From the NCBI RefSeq assembly GCF_015354735.1, contig NZ_JACEFJ010000014.1:1-64000 (forward strand): a stretch of 64,000 nt of DNA, read 5' to 3'. This document shows, in pieces, positions 44,601-53,941 of this stretch (its first letter is position 1; every line of letters begins with the position of its first letter). The stretch is from Pararhodonellum marinum. GTDB taxonomy: Bacteria > Bacteroidota > Bacteroidia > Cytophagales > Cyclobacteriaceae. Made by a program: the position numbers and the translations under genes. The notes under the pieces are model-generated. The model saw only the letters and a list, made by a program, of their open reading frames with translations. It searched no databases and was not told the origin of the DNA.

Positions 44601-46949
44601 CAAGTCAAAAGTCTAGTTTATCCATGGGGGATCCGCGTAGTCAGAACCATTACAATTTTCCGGGCAAGTTCGGGTTTTATCTATCGAATGGACAGTGGGT
44701 GGCAGCCTGAGACGGATGGGCAGTTTGATTTCAGATATAAATTCAAAATCAACGGAAATAGCACCACAGAAACCCCGTATGTCATCCATCCTGGCACCCT
44801 AAGGGGACTTTACAATATCAGGAACATTAAGGAAGATGGCTCATTGAGCGACTTTAAGAGGGAAGATACCATACATAACGGCCAGAAATACATCGACCAC
44901 AAAGGTGATCAACAAACATGGGGTGGAGGTTCCCAACCTGTTCCGATCCATTGTCGGCCAGTTTGGTTTGATGCAGATGTGGAACTTGAAAATTTAGTTC
45001 AGGGTCACAAAAACAACCGTACCCCAGCCCGAAAAATTTTGGGTTACGTACAATTGGCCCCTCCTGGTGTCCCATTGAGTCCAGCTCGCTTCAGGGAGCT
45101 TTTAAACACGCAGGGCGGATCCATCGGCGGAGACATAGACTGTGTGATGGACATAGCAAAAACCGGTCAGATGATCCGTATAACCCGATTTGATTTTTCC
45201 CATGCGGCCGATCCGGGTCATGCTGATGGAGTATTTGTGGCGTCTGCCCGAGGATCCTTAATGCTTCCCAAAACGGGTAGCTGGAGTGTCGTCCAACATG
45301 CGGTCAACAGCGGAGATGTGACTCCATTGCCCCAGCATATACCTGTACCACTGATTAGGGAAGGAAAATGGATTCCCGGTAAAGTGGTGGATCCTGACTC
45401 AGTGACCAAGAAACTAGTCCGGATGGCCAATCCGGCTGAATTGATGCGGCCACCTGCCAATGGAACCGTCAATTATGGCATCCTACAAACCACCGCCACT
45501 CAAAAAGCCATGCTCCTGACGCCTAGTTTCGGCTTTGGCCAAAAAATTCTGTTGAGCAAAACCCCACTTCTCTTTGCTGATCCCTACACCCTGATGTCCG
45601 GTGATGGCATATTTCCCAATTCAGGCAATGCCATCGATGAATTCGGCAAGGCCATAGCCTTGTTTACCGGTTCAGGCGATGGACTAAATAAAGTCAAAGC
45701 TTTTGCCGAAAATTCCAATTTCCTAGACGGTGGGGTAAAAGTGTTGGAACTCCTGGAGATCACTGCTCCTGCAGGGGGATCAACCTTGCTTGATCAAGGG
45801 TTCCAAATGCTGGCCGGCAAAGCCAATGCTGCCCTTGACAAAGCCCTGGCATTCGACATTCCCGACCAAAAGACCTATCTGGTCAACATGGAATCCCTAA
45901 AAATTTATATAGAATACAAAACTGCTAAAAAACGTAAAAACCAACCTGATGAGTTGGTAGACAGCAAACTCAATTTTGACATTGATACTTTTAAGAAGGC
46001 GGCAGGAGATACTTGGAAAAGCAGACTGAACAATGTGGCTATGGTGGTCGACTTGGGGGATTTTACGGGGTTGATGAAGATCAAGGGTAATTTTGATGCC
46101 AAGAAAGGGAAAGAGTCCGGATATGAAGGAGGGGCTGATGCGGACTTTTTGGGAATAGGCTATCCATCCCCTGAGCTGGAATTTCATTCAGCGCTACAGC
46201 CGGTCATTGATCTATTGGAGATTCTAGCCTCACTCAGTCAGGGAAATTATGCTGATGTGATGAAAAAGGGCCTTCAAATCGCCATGAGCAATGCAGGGGA
46301 AATTTGGGAATATAAATTCGAGGCCAAAAAAGAGATACCTTTAGTCAGATTTCCACCTGAAGAAAACCTGTATAATTCTCCGACCACACCTTTGAAACTG
46401 GAGGCAGGATTGGAACTTGGGGTCTTTTTCAACGCTGCCTTGAAGGTTACGAATGATGCCAATCAATTGGTTCCTACTGCCGGTGCCTATATCCAATTCA
46501 GAGGTGGGTTGGAAGTCATGTGCGTCTCGGTGGGAGTAGGGACCATCTATGCGATAGGGGAAGTCATTCTCAAACTGGCCTGTGATACCAAAGTAGGCCC
46601 ATCTATCCAGATGAATTTCGGATTTGGAGTAGCTATCGCGGTGGGATTACCGGTGATAGGCACGGTTTCGGTGACCTATATGGTAGGCTGTGAACTCTAT
46701 GTAGGTACTTCCGAATTTACCATATCTGCTTTTTTGCTATTCAGAGGCAAAGCCCGCCTTGCCGGAGGATTGGTCAGTGTCACCATCTACATTGAAGCCA
46801 AAGGTACTGTGAGCAGAAAGGCCATCAATACACCACAAGAACGGACCGATTGTACTGCTTCAGTGACTTTCGGTTTGGACATCAGCATCTGTTTTGTGAT
46901 CAACATCAGTTTCGAGGAGACCTGGCAGGAAAGCCGTCAAATCGCCTGA
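41655..46949 (+). CDS. Giant protein of unknown family, first of pair
   Basis: 1764 residues from the Met at 41655 (METNLIQSLL); an upstream Met (41514) would add 47 residues from AT-rich DNA. No signal peptide. N-terminal 100 residues are helical. The long centre has beta-rich segments with many Gly, Pro and Asn, and HGFLIDTQNSMVIFA, FRYKFKINGNSTTETPYVIHPGTL and ALWPQEPWLNDSD, none of which I recognise. The last 200 residues are rich in hydrophobic beta-strands and Gly (MCVSVGVGTIYAIGEVILK, FGFGVAIAVGLPVIGTVSV), which could insert in or cover a membrane. The next gene starts 25 bases on, so the two probably work together. The function is unknown. Confidence 0.85.
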   Translation: METNLIQSLLSGILAQLDPKPKEGIPTLENELPNLVKALRFQELSAVSSEKLSIQSADFFSRSLLSKGLREKIVKAIEGTSEAEEIAGGERIFVREVPVRSSQVSASVPDWGIGGRVDRTIGPIERIDGRPIYLDFYKVEKLVAIRRASSNVPLILFKASFQQRRLAPISTPPVEVTKEYNLIAGSVWVKADLFASSAPADRYFGLKVKSGKITLSALPTLNGNNLQVAPGVRMVCQLSLDLPKPSPKDPKKHGQDARDLSIKTPDKFNFSFGGSLPNSIDLVSDSEWQIYEESGKFKQIKKPNKFDAQSNRLLIPLQYSEDEFSPKATKSSLFYLSEAAKITQSWWGIPAAKIDFNAPVEANGGGALIQDLKPGLVASWKGLDGNEFQLNECQILAEEGRIGITALKATGQGTFHDFNHWKDKLNPHGTQVQLSFPDLVPLRYNCLAEGIEMILVQSHALLHVDRPRQVNGHGFLIDTQNSMVIFAAGETGNLFYLMDDNVLWDNMLPTEEIPHFKSLAIALENALFTISPVNGVIVFGHVDEDWKKILKSNNFLIFGTLGYLPTLPDPYLANLSFPRRSIRGDSFDSKQHFNQIQNWLFCWIKQDPGEEELDEVKVSFHFGPGLGQNSTGQPSSGMVLNPAMLNPPGPLNVLADAQIRDGRSKIPNYEDEFDRAVGSISRDFFALLDVSSNANQVGVSMGMNPGLDKRESYLTGRVTARSESEAVVTPFQGQILTIEGLEVKVPGHFARVFLLPQVAWEPVINTYTEGTQPMDPPSGFNYYPNDGGPTRMLNSSPEKVTLAPIPLTQFLLAQFKDKKAEVYSLFTLPFGLKAFAWLNRLNSHYPNKKPKLEPNSPKFPNELLGGIQLRAIGGDAGALWPQEPWLNDSDMFTGYTSQINNILNFNGQHTQTSTLGDSVTVIFNGQFSPNALQPKGVPVTTIDFSGYGASMFSDWLGPSAEIAQTSQARFDVMLGRTGHEVVQVKSLVYPWGIRVVRTITIFRASSGFIYRMDSGWQPETDGQFDFRYKFKINGNSTTETPYVIHPGTLRGLYNIRNIKEDGSLSDFKREDTIHNGQKYIDHKGDQQTWGGGSQPVPIHCRPVWFDADVELENLVQGHKNNRTPARKILGYVQLAPPGVPLSPARFRELLNTQGGSIGGDIDCVMDIAKTGQMIRITRFDFSHAADPGHADGVFVASARGSLMLPKTGSWSVVQHAVNSGDVTPLPQHIPVPLIREGKWIPGKVVDPDSVTKKLVRMANPAELMRPPANGTVNYGILQTTATQKAMLLTPSFGFGQKILLSKTPLLFADPYTLMSGDGIFPNSGNAIDEFGKAIALFTGSGDGLNKVKAFAENSNFLDGGVKVLELLEITAPAGGSTLLDQGFQMLAGKANAALDKALAFDIPDQKTYLVNMESLKIYIEYKTAKKRKNQPDELVDSKLNFDIDTFKKAAGDTWKSRLNNVAMVVDLGDFTGLMKIKGNFDAKKGKESGYEGGADADFLGIGYPSPELEFHSALQPVIDLLEILASLSQGNYADVMKKGLQIAMSNAGEIWEYKFEAKKEIPLVRFPPEENLYNSPTTPLKLEAGLELGVFFNAALKVTNDANQLVPTAGAYIQFRGGLEVMCVSVGVGTIYAIGEVILKLACDTKVGPSIQMNFGFGVAIAVGLPVIGTVSVTYMVGCELYVGTSEFTISAFLLFRGKARLAGGLVSVTIYIEAKGTVSRKAINTPQERTDCTASVTFGLDISICFVINISFEETWQESRQIA

Positions 46950-46974
46950 CATCTTAAAATCTAAAAAAAATCAA

Positions 46975-49900
46975 ATGGAAGCGAGGAGACTTTTGACATC
47001 GATGGCTTTGCCTCAGGATTTTGACGGGCAAAATCTAACCGTAAACATTGTCCTAATTCCCAGAAATGCTGATCCTTTTGCCACTTGGCCTACAGGAGTG
47101 CCAAACGCCACTTCCACGGTTCCGGGATTTGCTGATTTCCAACCGGAATTTTCTCTTTGCGTGGTGGAGGGTACTGCTGATTTCCCCATTCAAAATCCCC
47201 TCAATCCACTTCGTCAACCTCATATCATCCCCGTATCCGTGGATCCCGCTTCTTCCAAAGCCCAGCTGATCCAACAAGTTGCCTCCAGTTTCAACCTTCC
47301 AGTGGGTGATGCGTCAGATAAACTGCCACCTGTGGTTTCGGTAAAAAACAGCATCAAAAAATACCTGCCTCAAAGTTACAGAAAGGCCTTTAACTTCACC
47401 CAGCCCAAGCACCCCAATGCGGTGACTGACGACAGTTACGAATGCGCCATCAGGGATCAGGTTCCAGAGCCAACATTTACCCCGCCCGGGAGGATCAGTT
47501 GGGGAAAAGTATTTGCCCATATTCTGCGGCAGCCCTTATTGGCAAAAGCCTGTGGAATGATCTACACCGTCCAGATACAGGTAGAGCCCACCTGGTTTCA
47601 GAAAGGTGGGTATCTTTATGTGGATGTCACCAATGACCCCTATGCCAATTCGCAAAATTTGCTTTTGGAACAGGCTGGTGGTCCGCTTATCAAAAGGTAT
47701 GCAGCCCGAATCCCAAAACTTCAAATCGAAAAGGAAAGGCCGGTTTTTGCACCTGTGGTTTTCCCAGTGCTTTACAAAAAGAATGCAGAACCTGCCCCAG
47801 TGGCTCCTCTCGGGCCTTGGGATGAACTTTTCAAGGAAGCAAGAGCCTATGATGATGGTTTTGCAAAAATTGTCCATGCAGATCAACCCCAAAGTGGCAA
47901 TTTACTCAAAGAAAAGCCGGATGGATTCAATCCCCAATACGAGGCAGGAATTCGCTTGGGATGGGATGACGAGCAGATTCTCATCTGGTACATTCGCCAA
48001 TTGACTGATCACCCGGCTACTCCCGGAGAGAGAGTGGATGCTCCTTTGAGTGTAATGGGGTATCACTTGGATGTCAGGGAAGTTGGCTCGGATTGGGAAA
48101 GCCTAAATGCCATAGAACTCAATCCTGGACACTTTCTTGATGGTCTTCTTACGCAGAACCAAACCGAACTTCCTTATCAGGTATATCCTAATAAAATCAG
48201 CGGCCCCAACGATTCCAACTTTTGGTTGCCCATGTACTATGCCAATTGGATCGGTAAAAACATGGTCACAGAAGACAAAGATGCCATTGCCATTTACAAA
48301 ACCGATCAGCCTTACAAAGAACATGTAAATCCCGGTTCCCTGAAGCAAGGCATCACTCCCAATCAGGTCTTAAAACCTGTCCCACTACAAACTCTGCTAA
48401 GATATGGACAAAAGTACGAGTTCCGTGTCCGGATGGCCGACATCAGTGGAGGAGGACCAAAACTGACCCATACTCCCCTCAACCCCGCTGCCAATCCCAA
48501 CACAAGTGTCAGCTTCCGAAGGTTCATCAATCCGGGAATGCTAAGGATTGAAAAGCCCAGTCTTCTGGTCAACCAAAAAAATGAAATCTTCAACGCTTTA
48601 GATGCTGAGGAAACACAGTTTGACCCAAATCCCATCTTGAAAATTGCAAGGCCACTTTTGGAATACCCTGCGGTGGTTTTTACCATGAAATACCAACAGC
48701 AGTCTATTGATCCGGTCGAGGAACTCAAAAATCTGCAGTTTGATCCCAATCAAACCCTTAAACCTGCACTGGAAGATCCTGATGTCCAGGAAGTAGGCAT
48801 AAGAGTGGAGGTGAAATCTTTGAGAATGGACAATTACTATAGTCAAAACGGTTCGGATTCATACATTACCCTCTACCAAACCAAAAGGAATTTTCCTACT
48901 GATTTCAAAGGTGTGTTGGAAATACCAGTGGAATTCATAGATGTGCCTGTGCTGAATCTTGGTAATGAGGCAGATCCATTTTTCATAGACAACCTTCGCA
49001 ATACAGACCTGGATGAAATGGAGGGTTTGGTCATTCCTAGTGGAAGACTAGTCAGGGTGACCCTTAGAGGTATTGCTTCCACCGAGGGAGACCCTGATGT
49101 GTATTTCGGCATCATTGACCCGGATCCGGAAAAGGACAGCCGGTTCGGCAAACCCACCCAATTGACTTTTTACAAGGAACCTGAGTCTGAGACCCAACTC
49201 CTGGTGACCCATGGTAGGATTCCAGAGGTACAAGGAATATATCTCAGGCCGGATGACGTGCCAACCAATAAACAGAATCCTCTGGTCCAGTTGATCTTAA
49301 GGGAGACGGAAACCAATGAAGCCAATGCAGTAAAAAGACTTGCAGATGCACTTGGATTAGAAGCCAAAGGTTTGACCTTATTAGCGCCAAAGGGGGAGCG
49401 GATTGCTTTCGGTTGCTGTGCCAAAATCAGGCATACCCTTGCGCCTGACGGAAGCAGCTTAATTTTCAGTACTTTAGCCGACCTTCAAAATCACTGGATT
49501 GGAGCCATAAGTTACAAAATGCAAAGGGATTGGGCTTGGGATTGCCTGGAAGATGTGGCTTTTGTGATTGCGAAGCAATGGAAATTCCGCAGGGACGATG
49601 CTGTGAACGAGTGGCGGAAGTTAGATGAAGCAGGTGAAGTGGAAATCAAGCACAGCATTTCTTTCGAAGCATTGCAATCCAGCACCCATGGAAAAATCAA
49701 TCGAGGTTATACGCGCATTGTTTTCTTGGATGCCATTGAACCCAAAAATGAGCTTAAATTGACTACCACCACCCTTAGACATCCGGACGAGATATGGGTG
49801 GAATATGAGGTGACTCCCCAATTCAAACCTGGCCATGCAGCTGTTCCTTCCATCAAGCTGGACCAATTGAAACTGCCCACCGTACTCCGACCCAGTCAGA

Positions 49901-51096
49901 TGCCCAAGCTCAAGTCAGTTGGTTTGGCTTTTTCTCCCTATGAAAGGGCTGAAGATTACAGCTCGACGGAAGTCCGTAGAAGGCACCTTTGGGTAGAGTT
50001 CGATGAACCGGTAGAAAACAAAGACGACACTTATTTTTGCAGGGTTTTGGCCAATGCCCCAGATCAGCTATTGGCCAATAACAGTCTGGAGCACCTTAAT
50101 GCTCCTGAGGAAAGTCCTTTAACCTTGGACCCAGAATGGGTAAGGATGATCTCTCCAGGCCAAAGTGATGACTTGGCAGGATTGAACGCCATGCAGCAGA
50201 TGATACCTGCAGAGGATAGTGATCGGCATTTTATTGTGCCAATTCCTCCTGGAATGCATGCCGAAAGCCCTGAACTTTTCGGGTTTTTCACCTATGAATT
50301 TCGAGTGGGGCATGCTTATTTTGATGATAGGGAGGACAACTTATGGTCCACAGCTCAAGGCCGCTTTGGAAGAGCCTTGAGGGTGACAGGGATACAGCAC
50401 CCTGCCCCCAATTTACTTTGCTCCCTCAACAGGGACAGTCTTCAGATGTATGTCAGTGCGCCTTTTGCCAAAGCAGTGTACAAAGGTAAAAATGTGACCT
50501 CCAAACCTCCAAGGACCAGCCTATGGGCAGTCTTGTACGCACAGGTGCATCAAGCGGATGGCTTGGATTTTAGAAATATATTTCTTGGAGAAAAGGAGAT
50601 GAAAATAGGCGTGAAGATCATTCAACAAGCCGATCAAGAGGATAAGTTTATGCAACTTGTCAAGGCCTCCTATCAGGTAAACCCGATCCCTGCTGTGTCA
50701 AGCTCCATCACGATAAATGCAGACAAAATACAAATGGGCAATATCCTGGCAGGAATCAAGGACATGCAGCCAAGCGGAACTGCTGTTTTTCCTTCCCAGG
50801 AAATTGCTGACCGACTCAAGTGGTTTGGGTTACCGGAGGACAGTCCACTGAGTGTTTTGGTAGTGGAGGTTTTTGGGAATATCACCAATATATTTGACCA
50901 TTTGGATTTAAATTTCAGGTTTCATGGGATGGAAAATATGAATAGGATGATGGATGAGGCCAAGAGAGGAAATAAACCAAAGACCCATGAAATGGGAACT
51001 ATTCAGCCACTGAGTAGGAGTTTGGGTCATTTTAGGATATTAAGAACCTCCCCACTGACTCGCGTACCTTTTGTTTGTTGCCCTACCTGTGAGTGA
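46975..51096 (+). CDS. Giant protein of unknown family, second of pair
   Basis: 1373 residues, with no signal peptide or membrane segment. It begins MEARRLLTSMALPQDFDGQNLTV and contains long beta-rich, Pro-rich segments (FKSKRK absent; examples are WFQKGGYLYVDVTNDPY, YQVYPNKISGPNDSNFWLPMYY, HLWVEFDEPVENKDDTYF). The C-terminal 120 residues end in VPFVCCPTCE with three Cys. Tyr, Trp and Pro are frequent, as in surface or structural proteins. I recognise no family. It and the preceding gene make a 9.4-kb two-gene operon. Confidence 0.85.
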   Translation: MEARRLLTSMALPQDFDGQNLTVNIVLIPRNADPFATWPTGVPNATSTVPGFADFQPEFSLCVVEGTADFPIQNPLNPLRQPHIIPVSVDPASSKAQLIQQVASSFNLPVGDASDKLPPVVSVKNSIKKYLPQSYRKAFNFTQPKHPNAVTDDSYECAIRDQVPEPTFTPPGRISWGKVFAHILRQPLLAKACGMIYTVQIQVEPTWFQKGGYLYVDVTNDPYANSQNLLLEQAGGPLIKRYAARIPKLQIEKERPVFAPVVFPVLYKKNAEPAPVAPLGPWDELFKEARAYDDGFAKIVHADQPQSGNLLKEKPDGFNPQYEAGIRLGWDDEQILIWYIRQLTDHPATPGERVDAPLSVMGYHLDVREVGSDWESLNAIELNPGHFLDGLLTQNQTELPYQVYPNKISGPNDSNFWLPMYYANWIGKNMVTEDKDAIAIYKTDQPYKEHVNPGSLKQGITPNQVLKPVPLQTLLRYGQKYEFRVRMADISGGGPKLTHTPLNPAANPNTSVSFRRFINPGMLRIEKPSLLVNQKNEIFNALDAEETQFDPNPILKIARPLLEYPAVVFTMKYQQQSIDPVEELKNLQFDPNQTLKPALEDPDVQEVGIRVEVKSLRMDNYYSQNGSDSYITLYQTKRNFPTDFKGVLEIPVEFIDVPVLNLGNEADPFFIDNLRNTDLDEMEGLVIPSGRLVRVTLRGIASTEGDPDVYFGIIDPDPEKDSRFGKPTQLTFYKEPESETQLLVTHGRIPEVQGIYLRPDDVPTNKQNPLVQLILRETETNEANAVKRLADALGLEAKGLTLLAPKGERIAFGCCAKIRHTLAPDGSSLIFSTLADLQNHWIGAISYKMQRDWAWDCLEDVAFVIAKQWKFRRDDAVNEWRKLDEAGEVEIKHSISFEALQSSTHGKINRGYTRIVFLDAIEPKNELKLTTTTLRHPDEIWVEYEVTPQFKPGHAAVPSIKLDQLKLPTVLRPSQMPKLKSVGLAFSPYERAEDYSSTEVRRRHLWVEFDEPVENKDDTYFCRVLANAPDQLLANNSLEHLNAPEESPLTLDPEWVRMISPGQSDDLAGLNAMQQMIPAEDSDRHFIVPIPPGMHAESPELFGFFTYEFRVGHAYFDDREDNLWSTAQGRFGRALRVTGIQHPAPNLLCSLNRDSLQMYVSAPFAKAVYKGKNVTSKPPRTSLWAVLYAQVHQADGLDFRNIFLGEKEMKIGVKIIQQADQEDKFMQLVKASYQVNPIPAVSSSITINADKIQMGNILAGIKDMQPSGTAVFPSQEIADRLKWFGLPEDSPLSVLVVEVFGNITNIFDHLDLNFRFHGMENMNRMMDEAKRGNKPKTHEMGTIQPLSRSLGHFRILRTSPLTRVPFVCCPTCE

Positions 51097-51523
51097 AATT
51101 TGTTGGATTCACAATTTTGAAAACGTAAGATTAATTTAATAAATACAGGTTTCACGTTAAGGAGTTGTTTCAAGTAAATTTCTTGAATAGTAATGTGCTT
51201 TGTTAGTGATTCAGATCAACGACATGGTCATCTTTGCTTTCAATGAAGTAATTTTCCTCAAATAAGGTAAAACCAATTTCACCCAATTTCTTTCTCTTCC
51301 ATCATCTTAATCTATTTAAGGATCACAAACAGAAATATACTTTACTATTTCTAAGATTGGGCTAAAATGATTTCGATTCAATAAAGAGATTTTCAGGGCT
51401 ATGTGGGATTGAATTCATTCGACGGGTAATCATTATTCCCATATGTAAGAGAGGATAAAAGTTAGGTTGCGTGAAAGGAAAAAATTCAATTTCTAAAATC
51501 TTACCTTAGAAAAAAATATTCGC
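51097..51523. other. Intergenic region before the molybdate genes
   Basis: 427 AT-rich bases between the second giant gene and the ModE-like gene. No ORF, clear terminator or repeat was found. The promoter of the molybdate operon should lie near the 3' end of this stretch. Confidence 0.5.
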
Positions 51524-51865
51524 ATGTCCCAAAAAAAGCTCAGAATCAGGTGTTGGATTGAATTAGACGACAGCAAATTCTTTGGCCCGGGAAGGGCAGA
51601 GTTGTTGGAACTTATTGTGGTCCATGGATCTGTGTCCAAAGCTTCCAAAGCCATGGGTATGTCCTACAAAAAAGCCTGGGAAATGGTCAATGACCTGAAC
51701 AACAGGAGCCCGGAAGCCTTTGTTGTCTTGCAAAAAGGAGGACAGAAAGGTGGTTCTGCAATGCTCACTGACTTTGGACGGATGTTTTTGAAAAAGTACA
51801 GGGAGTTGGATGAAAAAATCAAATCCATAGCCACGGAGGGAGAGCATCTCTTGGACCGCCTTTGA
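51524..51865 (+). CDS. ModE-like winged-helix regulator (DNA-binding domain only)
   Basis: 113 residues. The LysR-like helix-turn-helix of ModE is present (GRAELLELIVVHGSVSKASKAMGMSYKKAWEMVNDLNNRSPEAFVV), then the wing with KGGQKGGSAMLTDFG, and a last helix for dimer formation. There is no molybdate-binding (MOP) domain, so it does not sense molybdate as full-length ModE does. It precedes the mod genes on the same strand and may control them. Confidence 0.88.
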   Translation: MSQKKLRIRCWIELDDSKFFGPGRAELLELIVVHGSVSKASKAMGMSYKKAWEMVNDLNNRSPEAFVVLQKGGQKGGSAMLTDFGRMFLKKYRELDEKIKSIATEGEHLLDRL

Positions 51866-51945
51866 CCTAGGCAAAATTCCCAAACTTTGGTATTTTTTGA
51901 AAAGCGATATGTATATTTGGAAATATCGCTTAACGGAAAGACCGA

Positions 51946-52467
51946 ATGTTCTGGGTTATGAAAAATAGACTATGCACCTTATTTGCGTTGTTTTTCTTTC
52001 TTTTGTATTTCTGTGGAAAAAATTCCGTAGCCCAATCAAAGGAAATTCCTACCCTTTCTTTTTCGGGTGAATGGCCAGATCCTTTTGCACTTAATCTGGC
52101 AGAACTCAAGGCCATGCCTCAAACCGAGGTAAAGGGCAGGGACAGGGACGGGGAAATGCACAGCTTTCAGGGTGTACTTTTAAGGGATTTGCTCAAAAGG
52201 GCAAAGATGGAATTTGGAACCGGACTTAAGGGGAAAAGCCAGGCCCAATACCTTTTGGCGGAGGCAGCAGATGGTTACAAGGTCATTTTCTCCTTACCTG
52301 AGATCGATCCGGAATTTTCTGGAAAGGAGATTTTGGTGGCCCATTCTAGGGATGGTATTCCCTTGGAAGATGGCGTCGGGCCTTTTAGGTTTGTAGTGCC
52401 AGAAGAAAAACTGCATGCCCGGTGGATCAGGGATGTGGTGTCGGTGAAATTGATAAAATTAGATTGA
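51946..52467 (+). CDS. Secreted SUOX-fold (molybdopterin-oxidoreductase-like) protein
   Basis: 173 residues with a signal peptide ending KNSVAQ. The mature part (LSFSGEWPDPFALNLAELKAMP, FQGVLLRDLLKRA, DGYKVIFSLPEID, GPFRFVVPEEKLHARWIRDVVSVKL) is the molybdopterin-binding fold of the sulfite-oxidase family. The mature part has no Cys, so the usual Mo ligand is missing. It is shorter than a full enzyme. It lies between ModE-like and ModA genes, which suggests a role in molybdate or cofactor handling. Confidence 0.8.
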   Translation: MFWVMKNRLCTLFALFFFLLYFCGKNSVAQSKEIPTLSFSGEWPDPFALNLAELKAMPQTEVKGRDRDGEMHSFQGVLLRDLLKRAKMEFGTGLKGKSQAQYLLAEAADGYKVIFSLPEIDPEFSGKEILVAHSRDGIPLEDGVGPFRFVVPEEKLHARWIRDVVSVKLIKLD

Positions 52468-52502
52468 TATTGGACCCGAGAAGTCCATCTTGAAAATAAT
52501 TT

Positions 52503-53258
52503 ATGACAAGGTTAATCCTTTTGTTTTCCATCTTGGTTTTGGTCTTCATAAACCCTGCCTTATCTCAAAAGCAACCAAAAGTCCTGGTGGCGGCTGCGGC
52601 GGATTTGAGATTTGCCATGGATTCCCTCATTCAGGTTTATCCCCATGCTTCCGAAATTGAGGTAATATACGGTTCCTCCGGCAAGTTCTTCGAACAGATT
52701 TCCAACGGTGCTCCTTTTGATGTTTATTTTTCAGCAGACATGGCCTATCCCCAAAAATTGGAGGAAAACGGTAAAACAGCCTCTGACATATTCGGATATG
52801 GTGTCGGTAGGCTGGTGCTTTGGAGCAAAAAGGACCTAGGAGATAAGCTGTCTATGGGAATGCTTAAAGACAGACAAATCCGCAAAATAGCCATCGCCAA
52901 CCCCAGGCATGCCCCTTATGGCCAAAGAGCAGAAGAGACATTGAAACACCTGGATCTTTATGATACGGTTCGATCCAAATTGGTGTTTGGTGAAAATATC
53001 GCCCAAGCCTCCCAGTTTGTCAGCAGCGGGGCCGCAGACATTGGAATCATAGCCTTATCTCTTGCACTTTCTCCCAATATGAAAAAAATAAATCATACCT
53101 ACTACCTGATTCCCGAATCCCACCACCAACCCTTGCTCCAAGGTGCTGTATTGCTCAAAAAACCGGAATCGGACCCCAGAGCTGGTAATTTTCTTGATTT
53201 TGTGAAAGGGGAGCAGGCAAGTTTGATTTTGTTACACTATGGTTTTTCCAAACCCTGA
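52503..53258 (+). CDS. modA: Molybdate-binding periplasmic protein
   Basis: 251 residues. A signal peptide ends NPALSQ. The binding-protein pattern of ModA is clear (VLVAAAADLRFAMDSLI, VIYGSSGKFFEQISNGAPFDVYFSADMAYPQKL, and FVSSGAADIGIIALSLAL). It captures molybdate (or tungstate) and passes it to ModB. It is followed by modB after five bases. Confidence 0.92.
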   Translation: MTRLILLFSILVLVFINPALSQKQPKVLVAAAADLRFAMDSLIQVYPHASEIEVIYGSSGKFFEQISNGAPFDVYFSADMAYPQKLEENGKTASDIFGYGVGRLVLWSKKDLGDKLSMGMLKDRQIRKIAIANPRHAPYGQRAEETLKHLDLYDTVRSKLVFGENIAQASQFVSSGAADIGIIALSLALSPNMKKINHTYYLIPESHHQPLLQGAVLLKKPESDPRAGNFLDFVKGEQASLILLHYGFSKP

Positions 53259-53263
53259 CCAAA

Positions 53264-53941
53264 ATGATGGATTACGGTCCTTTTATACTGTCCTTACAAT
53301 TGGCTTTGGTGACTACCATCCTACTTTTTTTGTTGGGGGTACCTTTGGCTTATTGGTTGGCTTTCAATCCCAGAAAATACAAAATCTTTTTGGAGGCAAT
53401 TGTGGCATTGCCATTGGTACTTCCTCCCACAGTGTTGGGATTTTATCTCTTGTTGGCCTTCAGCCCTGAAAATGGTTTGGGTGCTTGGCTGGAAAGAAAT
53501 TTTGACCTGAGATTGGTTTTCACATTTGAGGGGTTGGTGCTGGCTTCGGTATTTTACAGTTTGCCTTTTATGATACAGCCTTTGCAATCAGGTTTTCGGT
53601 CGGTTCCTTATTACCTGGTGGAGGCTGCTTATTCTTTGGGAAAAAGCAGGTGGACGACCTTGAGAAAAGTGATTTTGCCCAATATGTCGGCGGCTATTTT
53701 ATCGGCCTGCATCCTGACTTTTGCCCATACGATTGGAGAATTTGGCGTGGTGCTGATGGTGGGCGGCAATATTCCGGGAATCACCCAGGTGGTTTCTATC
53801 AGTATCTATGATGAAGTGGAAGCCATGAATTATGGCTTGGCCAACCATTATGCTTTGATACTTTTGGTTTTTTCGTTTTTGATTTTGTCTTTTGTTTATT
53901 TTTTCAATTATCAGCAACGCAAAAACATCAGAATCCTATGA
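53264..53941 (+). CDS. modB: Molybdate ABC transporter permease
   Basis: 225 residues with five or six membrane helices. The EAA loop is visible (EAAYSLGKSRWTTLRKVILPNM), and PLVLPPTVLGFYLL and GEFGVVLMVGGNIPG are typical of ModB. It is the inner-membrane channel for molybdate. The end overlaps modC by four bases (ATGA). Confidence 0.93.
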   Translation: MMDYGPFILSLQLALVTTILLFLLGVPLAYWLAFNPRKYKIFLEAIVALPLVLPPTVLGFYLLLAFSPENGLGAWLERNFDLRLVFTFEGLVLASVFYSLPFMIQPLQSGFRSVPYYLVEAAYSLGKSRWTTLRKVILPNMSAAILSACILTFAHTIGEFGVVLMVGGNIPGITQVVSISIYDEVEAMNYGLANHYALILLVFSFLILSFVYFFNYQQRKNIRIL

